Positions 59,165 to 64,000 of a DNA stretch of 64,000 nucleotides are shown here, piece after piece. This stretch comes from Xanthomonas melonis (lineage in GTDB: Bacteria; Pseudomonadota; Gammaproteobacteria; Xanthomonadales; Xanthomonadaceae). Position numbers and translations under genes: made by a program. The stretch covers positions 181,674 to 245,673 of the forward strand of contig NZ_JAJGQH010000007.1 of NCBI RefSeq assembly GCF_020783655.1, read 5' to 3'. Below the pieces are notes generated by a model that worked only from the letters and a program-made list of their open reading frames with translations, did no database searches and had not been told where the DNA came from. Every line of letters starts with the position of its first letter. Position 1 is the first letter of the stretch.

Positions 59165-60334
59165 TCAGGCGGCGTTCTTGACAGCTTCGACGACCTTCTT
59201 GGCACCGTCGTTGATGTTGTCGGCCGGGATGATGGCCATGCCGCTGTCGCGCAGCAGCTGCTTGCCTTCTTCCACATTGGTGCCTTCCAGGCGCACCACG
59301 ACCGGAACCTTGACGCCCACTTCCTTGACCGCGGCAATGATGCCTTCGGCGATCATGTCGCAGCGGACGATGCCGCCGAAGATGTTGACGAAGATGCCTT
59401 CGACCTTGTCCGAAGACAGGATCAGCTTGAACGCTTCGATGACGCGCTGCTTGTTCGCGCCGCCGCCCACGTCCAGGAAGTTCGCCGGCTCGCCGCCATT
59501 GAGCTTGATGACGTCCATGGTGGCCATGGCCAGGCCGGCGCCGTTGACCATGCAACCGATGTTGCCGTCCATGGTGACGTAGTTGATGTCCAACTCCGAC
59601 GCGGTCACTTCGGTCTCGTCTTCCTGCGTCTTGTCGCGCATGGCGACCAGTGCCTTCTGACGGAATGCGGCGTTGTCGTCGCTGTCGAACTTGCCGTCCA
59701 GCGCGTACAGGTTGCCGTCGTCCAGGATCGCCAGCGGGTTGATCTCGACCAGCGCCAGGTCCTTTTCGTTGAACAGGCGGTACAGGTTCACCATGATGCT
59801 GGCGAACTGGCCGGCCTGCTTGGCGGTCAGGCCCAGCTTGAAGCCGAAATCGCGGCCGTGGTAGCCCTGCACGCCCTCGACGAAATCGACGTTGAGCGAG
59901 TGGATCAGCTCCGGCGTTTCGGCAGCGACCTGCTCGATCTCCACGCCGCCTTCGGAGGAGGCGATGTAGGTGATGGTCTTGGTGCCGCGGTCGACCAGGA
60001 TCGACAGGTACAGCTCCTTGACGATCTCGCCGGCGGTGGTCACCAGCACCAGGTTGACCGGCAGCTCGACGCCGGCGGTCTGGTAGGTGGACATCTTGGT
60101 GCCGAGCATCTTGGCCGCTGCGGCCTTCACGTCGTCGGTGGTCTTGCAGAACTTGACGCCGCCAGCCTTGCCGCGGCCGCCCGCGTGGATCTGCGCTTTC
60201 ACCATCCAGGGGCCCTTGCCCAGGGAATTGGCGACTTCAACCGCTTCGTCCGGGGTCGCCGCGACCTTGCCGGCCGGAACGGGGATGCCGTACTCGGCAA
60301 GCAGCTGTTTTGACTGGTATTCGTGGAAATTCAT
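59165..60334 (-). CDS. sucC: succinyl-CoA synthetase beta subunit
   Basis: A 389-residue ATP-grasp subunit. [20 protein letters not shown] is the standard start, followed by [17 protein letters not shown] and [20 protein letters not shown]. Forms the heterotetramer with SucD. It is divergent from pilS. Unlike E. coli it is not linked to the other TCA genes here. Confidence 0.97.
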   Translation of the reverse strand: MNFHEYQSKQLLAEYGIPVPAGKVAATPDEAVEVANSLGKGPWMVKAQIHAGGRGKAGGVKFCKTTDDVKAAAAKMLGTKMSTYQTAGVELPVNLVLVTTAGEIVKELYLSILVDRGTKTITYIASSEGGVEIEQVAAETPELIHSLNVDFVEGVQGYHGRDFGFKLGLTAKQAGQFASIMVNLYRLFNEKDLALVEINPLAILDDGNLYALDGKFDSDDNAAFRQKALVAMRDKTQEDETEVTASELDINYVTMDGNIGCMVNGAGLAMATMDVIKLNGGEPANFLDVGGGANKQRVIEAFKLILSSDKVEGIFVNIFGGIVRCDMIAEGIIAAVKEVGVKVPVVVRLEGTNVEEGKQLLRDSGMAIIPADNINDGAKKVVEAVKNAA

Positions 60335-60418
60335 GCGTCACCGTGGGAAAAGGAAACGACCGCTGCGTGCGACGCAGACCGCCGGGGCGGCACGTCATGG
60401 GACGCGAACGGGCCGCCT

Positions 60419-60447
60419 ATTGTGGCCGACCGCGCCGTGCGGCGCAA
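60419..60447 (-). promoter_or_regulatory. candidate sigma70 promoter of sucCD
   Basis: Minus sense TTGCGC (60447-60442), 17-base spacer, CACAAT (60424-60419), about 85 bases upstream of sucC. Three of six and four of six matches to consensus with ideal spacing. Confidence 0.4.
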
Positions 60448-60564
60448 AATTCGGCGATATTGCCGGCCGGATCTGCGCGGTTGCACGGCATCCCGAGCCC
60501 CTGTGGCCATGGGCGACCGCGCAGCTGCCTATACTCGCGTCACGTTTCAGCAAAGGGGCCCGGC

Positions 60565-62178
60565 GTGGCATTCAGCGCATCGCTCATCGACCGGATCCGG
60601 TCGGCGCCACAGCGCGAGCTGTACTTTTTCTCGCTGTACCGGGTCCTGGTGGCCGGGCTGATCGCCGCACTGGTGTTCAGCCCGCTGTCCGATGCCATCC
60701 CCGGGCCGCGCTATCCGCGCCTGGCCGCAGCAGTGGCCATCGGCTACCTGTCGATGGCCATCCCGCTGCTGTTCTGGGGCCGCAACGAGCGCCGCCTGAC
60801 CGCCACCGTCCTGTGCGCGGTGGTGGCCGACATCCTGGCCGCCGCCCTGGCCACGCACGCCTTGCCCGGCGCCAGCGCCGGCATCGCGATGATGCTGCTG
60901 TTCAATGTCGCCGCCGCCGCGACCCTGCTGCGGCTGCGCTACGGCATGAGCGTGGCGGTACTCGCCAGCGCCGCCATCGTGCTCGAATACCTGTGGACCC
61001 TGCTCGAAGGCGGGGCCGCCGCGCGCCCGGTGGCCGAACTTGCGATGTTCGTCACCAGCTACGTCGCGGTGGCCTTCATCTGCGAACAGATCGCCTCGCG
61101 CGCGCGCCGCAACCAGGTCTTGGCCGAACAACGCGGCGCGCAGGTCGCCAATCTGTACGAGATCAACGAACTGATCATTCGCCGTCTGCGTACCGGCGTG
61201 CTGGTGATCGATGCGCACAACCGCATCAGCCTGGCCAACGAGGCCGCGCTGGCACTGCTGGGCGACGCCGATCGGCGCGTGGCCACCACCGAGCTGTCGC
61301 TGGCCACGCTCACCCCGGAACTGGCGCGCCGCCTGCAACGCTGGCGCAGCGGCTGGCGCCAGGAAGAATCGCCCCTGCAGCTGGGGGCCGACCGCCCCGA
61401 GGTGCAGCCGCGCTTCGTCCGCCTGCTGGCCGACAGCGACCTGGTGCTGGTGTTCCTGGACGATTCCAGCGTGGTGTCGCGGCGCGCCGAGTCGCTCACG
61501 CTCTCGGCGATGGGCCGGTTCTCGGCGAGCCTGGCCCACGAGATCCGCAACCCGCTGGCGGCGATCAACTACGCCTCGCAGCTGCTGGAAGAGTCGCCGG
61601 ATATCGGCGATGCCGACCGCCGCCTGCTACAGATCATCCACCAGCAGTGCCAGCGCACCAACGGCATCGTCGAAAGCGTCCTGGGGCTGGCCCGCCGCGA
61701 GCGCGCCAATCCCGAAAACCTGGATCTGGCCGCCTTCGTCCGCCGCTTCGTGGTCGAGTACCGGCAGACGCTGTCGATGGAAACCGACATCCTCGAGGCC
61801 AGCATCCAAGGGAGTTCGGTGCATGCGCTGGTCGACCCCAAGCACCTGCACCAGATCCTGACCGCGCTGGTACACAACGCACTCAAGTACGGCCGGATCA
61901 TGGACGAACCGGCGCGGGTGAAGCTGCGCGTCGAACACCAGGAGCGCATGGCCATCATCGATGTGGTCGACCGGGGCCCGGGCATTCCGGAAACGGTGGC
62001 CGCCCAGCTGTTCCGCCCCTTCTACACCACCTCCGAACACGGCACCGGGCTCGGTCTGTACATCGCCCAGGAGCTGTGCCGCGCCAATCAGGCGCAACTG
62101 GACTACGTACCGGTGCCCGGCGGCGGTGCCTGCTTCCGGATCCTGTTGCAAGGACCCAACGGGCTGCTGGGCAAGTGA
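60565..62178 (+). CDS. pilS: type IV pilus sensor histidine kinase PilS
   Basis: A 537-residue sensor kinase. Five to six N-terminal membrane segments (about residues 20-175) precede a PAS-like segment (YEINELIIRRLRTGVLVIDA). The H-box SLAHEIRNPLAA carries His325, and the ATPase region has VHNALKYG and HGTGLGLYIAQELC. The GTG start has AAGGGG eight bases upstream. With PilR it controls pilin transcription; context (pilB next door) supports the name. Confidence 0.93.
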   Translation: MAFSASLIDRIRSAPQRELYFFSLYRVLVAGLIAALVFSPLSDAIPGPRYPRLAAAVAIGYLSMAIPLLFWGRNERRLTATVLCAVVADILAAALATHALPGASAGIAMMLLFNVAAAATLLRLRYGMSVAVLASAAIVLEYLWTLLEGGAAARPVAELAMFVTSYVAVAFICEQIASRARRNQVLAEQRGAQVANLYEINELIIRRLRTGVLVIDAHNRISLANEAALALLGDADRRVATTELSLATLTPELARRLQRWRSGWRQEESPLQLGADRPEVQPRFVRLLADSDLVLVFLDDSSVVSRRAESLTLSAMGRFSASLAHEIRNPLAAINYASQLLEESPDIGDADRRLLQIIHQQCQRTNGIVESVLGLARRERANPENLDLAAFVRRFVVEYRQTLSMETDILEASIQGSSVHALVDPKHLHQILTALVHNALKYGRIMDEPARVKLRVEHQERMAIIDVVDRGPGIPETVAAQLFRPFYTTSEHGTGLGLYIAQELCRANQAQLDYVPVPGGGACFRILLQGPNGLLGK

Positions 62179-62364
62179 GCTGATGCGTCGCCGCATGCGC
62201 AGACCGGCGCGCCCGTCGCTCCGTTGCGGTTCCGTCCTTTGGCAGGTGGCCGACAACCTCTTCCAACTCCGCTGCGTAAACCGTTCGCGCAAGGGGGATG
62301 ACGCTCCGGGTCGAATAGCGCCGACAATTGTGGACTGTCATCACGCTGGGCTATCGTGGGCAAT

Positions 62365-63759
62365 ATGAACGAACCGAAAAGTGCCCTGGTCGTCGACGAC
62401 GAGCGCGATATCCGTGAACTGCTTGTTCTCACCCTGGGGCGGATGGGCCTGCGCATCAGCACGGCGGCCAACCTGGCCGAAGCACGCGAGCTGCTGGCCA
62501 GCAACCCCTACGACCTGTGCCTGACCGACATGCGCCTGCCCGACGGCAACGGCATCGAGCTGGTCACCGAAATCGCCAAGCATTACCCGCAGACCCCGGT
62601 GGCGATGATCACCGCCTTCGGCAGCATGGACCTGGCGGTGGAAGCGCTCAAGGCCGGCGCGTTCGACTTCGTCAGCAAGCCGGTGGACATCAGCGTGCTG
62701 CGTGGCCTGGTCAAGCACGCCCTGGAATTGAACAACCGCGACCGGGCAGCGGCGCCTGCCCCGCCGCCCGAGCAGGCCAGCCGGCTGCTCGGCGATTCCA
62801 GCGCGATGGAGAGCCTGCGCGCCACCATCGCCAAGGTCGCGCGCAGCCAGGCGCCGGTCTATATCGTCGGCGAATCGGGCGTGGGCAAGGAGCTGGTCGC
62901 GCGTACCATCCACGAACAGGGCGCGCGTACGGCCGGGCCGTTCATCCCGGTCAACTGCGGCGCCATCCCCGCCGAACTGATGGAAAGCGAATTCTTCGGC
63001 CACAAGAAGGGCAGCTTCACCGGCGCGCACGCCGACAAGCCCGGCCTGTTCCAGGCCGCCCATGGCGGCACCCTGTTCCTGGACGAAGTGGCCGAACTCC
63101 CGCTGCAGATGCAGGTCAAGCTGTTGCGGGCGATCCAGGAAAAATCGGTGCGCCCGGTCGGCGCGTCCGGCGAGACCCTGGTGGATGTGCGCATCCTCTC
63201 GGCCACCCACAAGGACCTGGGCGACCTGGTCTCCGATGGCCGTTTTCGGCACGACCTGTACTACCGCATCAACGTGATCGAGCTGCGTGTACCGCCACTG
63301 CGCGAACGTGGTGGCGACCTGCCGCAACTGGCCGCCGCGATCATCGCGCGGCTGGCCCACAGCCACGGGCGGCCGATTCCGCTGCTGACCCCCTCGGCCC
63401 TGGACGCGCTGGATCAATACGGCTTTCCCGGCAATGTGCGCGAGCTGGAAAACATCCTCGAACGCGCCCTGGCCCTGGCAGAAGACGACCAGATCAGCGC
63501 CAGCGACCTGCGCCTGCCCGCCCATGGCGGCCACCGCCTGGCCGCCCCCACCGGCGCCACCGCGGCCGAACCGCGCGAAGCGGTGGTCGACATCGACCCC
63601 GCCTCGGCCGCCCTGCCCTCCTACATCGAGCAACTGGAGCGCGCAGCGATCCAGAAGGCCCTGGAAGAAAACCGCTGGAACAAGACCAAGACCGCCGCGC
63701 AGCTGGGCATCACCTTTCGGGCTTTGCGTTACAAGCTCAAGAAGCTGGGGATGGAGTAG
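62365..63759 (+). CDS. pilR: sigma54-dependent response regulator PilR
   Basis: A 464-residue NtrC-type regulator. Receiver domain with phospho-acceptor Asp55 (LCLTDMRLP), AAA+ domain with Walker A GESGVGKE and the sigma54 contact loop GSFTGAHAD, and a Fis-type helix-turn-helix at the C terminus (KTKTAAQLGITFRALRYKLK). The start is ATG 62365 or the GTG at 62356, in frame. Activates pilin genes with RpoN. Confidence 0.94.
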   Translation: MNEPKSALVVDDERDIRELLVLTLGRMGLRISTAANLAEARELLASNPYDLCLTDMRLPDGNGIELVTEIAKHYPQTPVAMITAFGSMDLAVEALKAGAFDFVSKPVDISVLRGLVKHALELNNRDRAAAPAPPPEQASRLLGDSSAMESLRATIAKVARSQAPVYIVGESGVGKELVARTIHEQGARTAGPFIPVNCGAIPAELMESEFFGHKKGSFTGAHADKPGLFQAAHGGTLFLDEVAELPLQMQVKLLRAIQEKSVRPVGASGETLVDVRILSATHKDLGDLVSDGRFRHDLYYRINVIELRVPPLRERGGDLPQLAAAIIARLAHSHGRPIPLLTPSALDALDQYGFPGNVRELENILERALALAEDDQISASDLRLPAHGGHRLAAPTGATAAEPREAVVDIDPASAALPSYIEQLERAAIQKALEENRWNKTKTAAQLGITFRALRYKLKKLGME

Positions 63760-63768
63760 CTGGAAGGC

Positions 63769-63798
63769 CGGGATTGGGCATTCGGCATTGGGGATTGG
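63769..63798 (+). repeat. short ATTGGG-type heptamer repeat
   Basis: GGATTGGGCATTCGGCATTG then GGGATTGG: four imperfect seven-base units of the form xATTsGG. Directly after pilR. Confidence 0.55.
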
Positions 63799-63842
63799 TG
63801 ACCGCATTGCTGCACAGACCCTGCTGGAAGGTAGCCAGAACT

Positions 63843-63956
63843 CCCTTCTCCCGCTTGCGGGAGATCGCGTATCGCCTTCTTCTCCCGCTTGCGGGAGATC
63901 GCGTATCGCCTTCTTCTCCCGCTTGCGGGAGAAGGTGCCCGAAGGGCGGATGAGGG
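63843..63956 (+). repeat. 34-bp tandem repeat ending in a full hairpin repeat
   Basis: Three copies of TCTCCCGCTTGCGGGAGATC at 63847, 63881 and 63915, joined by GCGTATCGCCTTCT (period 34). The last copy reads GAGAAGG and continues into the GTGCCCGAAGGGCGGATGAG tail. Same architecture as the 31-bp array after otsA. It lies between the convergent pilR and pilB ends. Confidence 0.88.
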
Positions 63957-63959
63957 CGC

Positions 63960-64000
63960 TTAGTCCTTCGTCACCCGATTGATTTCCGCCAGGCTGGTCA
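63960..64000 (-). CDS. pilB: type IV pilus assembly ATPase PilB, last 12 codons
   Basis: The reverse strand encodes TSLAEINRVTKD then TAA, which is the characteristic C terminus of PilB/GspE-family ATPases (SLxEINRVT). The rest lies outside the window. The pilS-pilR neighbourhood supports PilB. Only 13 codons including the stop are visible. Confidence 0.75.
   Translation of the reverse strand, partial: TSLAEINRVTKD

Overview
This window is a chromosomal segment of a high-GC gammaproteobacterium, almost certainly a Xanthomonas (Lysobacteraceae). The evidence is the xanthoferrin-type siderophore locus, several large TonB-dependent receptors, the bamD/rluD/pgeF/clpB-type housekeeping genes, pilS-pilR next to pilB, and many copies of a hairpin-forming intergenic repeat (CCCTTCTCCCGC...GCGGGAGAAGG then GCCCGAAGGGCGGATGAGGG) that I associate with Xanthomonas. 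I cannot name the species from sequence alone. I saw no tRNA, rRNA, CRISPR array, prophage or intact insertion sequence.

Layout. 1-9547 (+): a siderophore locus, with an outer-membrane receptor cut by the window edge and then five overlapping genes (ATP-grasp ligase, NIS synthetase, MFS exporter, NIS synthetase, PLP decarboxylase) in the order of vibrioferrin pvsABCDE. 9568-19735 (-): one long cobalamin salvage operon behind a cobalamin riboswitch: btuB, a BtuM-like membrane protein, a small frameshifted membrane gene, btuR, cbiB, cobD, cobQ, cobU, cobT, cobC, cobS. Most neighbours overlap by an ATGA. No corrin-ring genes are present here, so it looks like uptake and lower-loop assembly only. 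20105-25240: metY, a secreted hypothetical protein, and clpB with a sigma32-like promoter. 25360-32851 (-): an organosulfur operon, TonB receptor, SnaA/DszA-class monooxygenase, aldo/keto reductase, ssuA, ssuC, ssuB. 33117-41775: miscellaneous genes (GIY-YIG protein, GST, DUF3014, LprI-domain protein coupled to an NCS2 permease, DUF3574 lipoprotein, an orphan TonB receptor). 42028-45974 (+): a trehalose operon otsB - GH15 - otsA, followed by a 31-bp tandem repeat. 46430-51327 (+): membrane PQQ glucose dehydrogenase and a PAS-type chemoreceptor. 51481-55234: DUF393, DUF4166, pgeF and rluD on minus, bamD divergent on plus. 55620-60334 (-): nadE, a DUF559 protein, a low-complexity TTTGCTG/TTGCTG array, sucD and sucC. 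60565-64000: pilS-pilR and the last codons of pilB.

The gene sets fit a nutrient-scavenging plant-associated bacterium: iron, vitamin B12 and organic sulfur each have a TonB-dependent outer-membrane receptor grouped with the enzymes or inner-membrane transporters that use the substrate. The least explained items are the small two-helix membrane protein gene inside the B12 operon, broken by one base but flanked by perfect start/stop overlaps, and the tandemly amplified intergenic repeat that starts in the last two codons of otsA.
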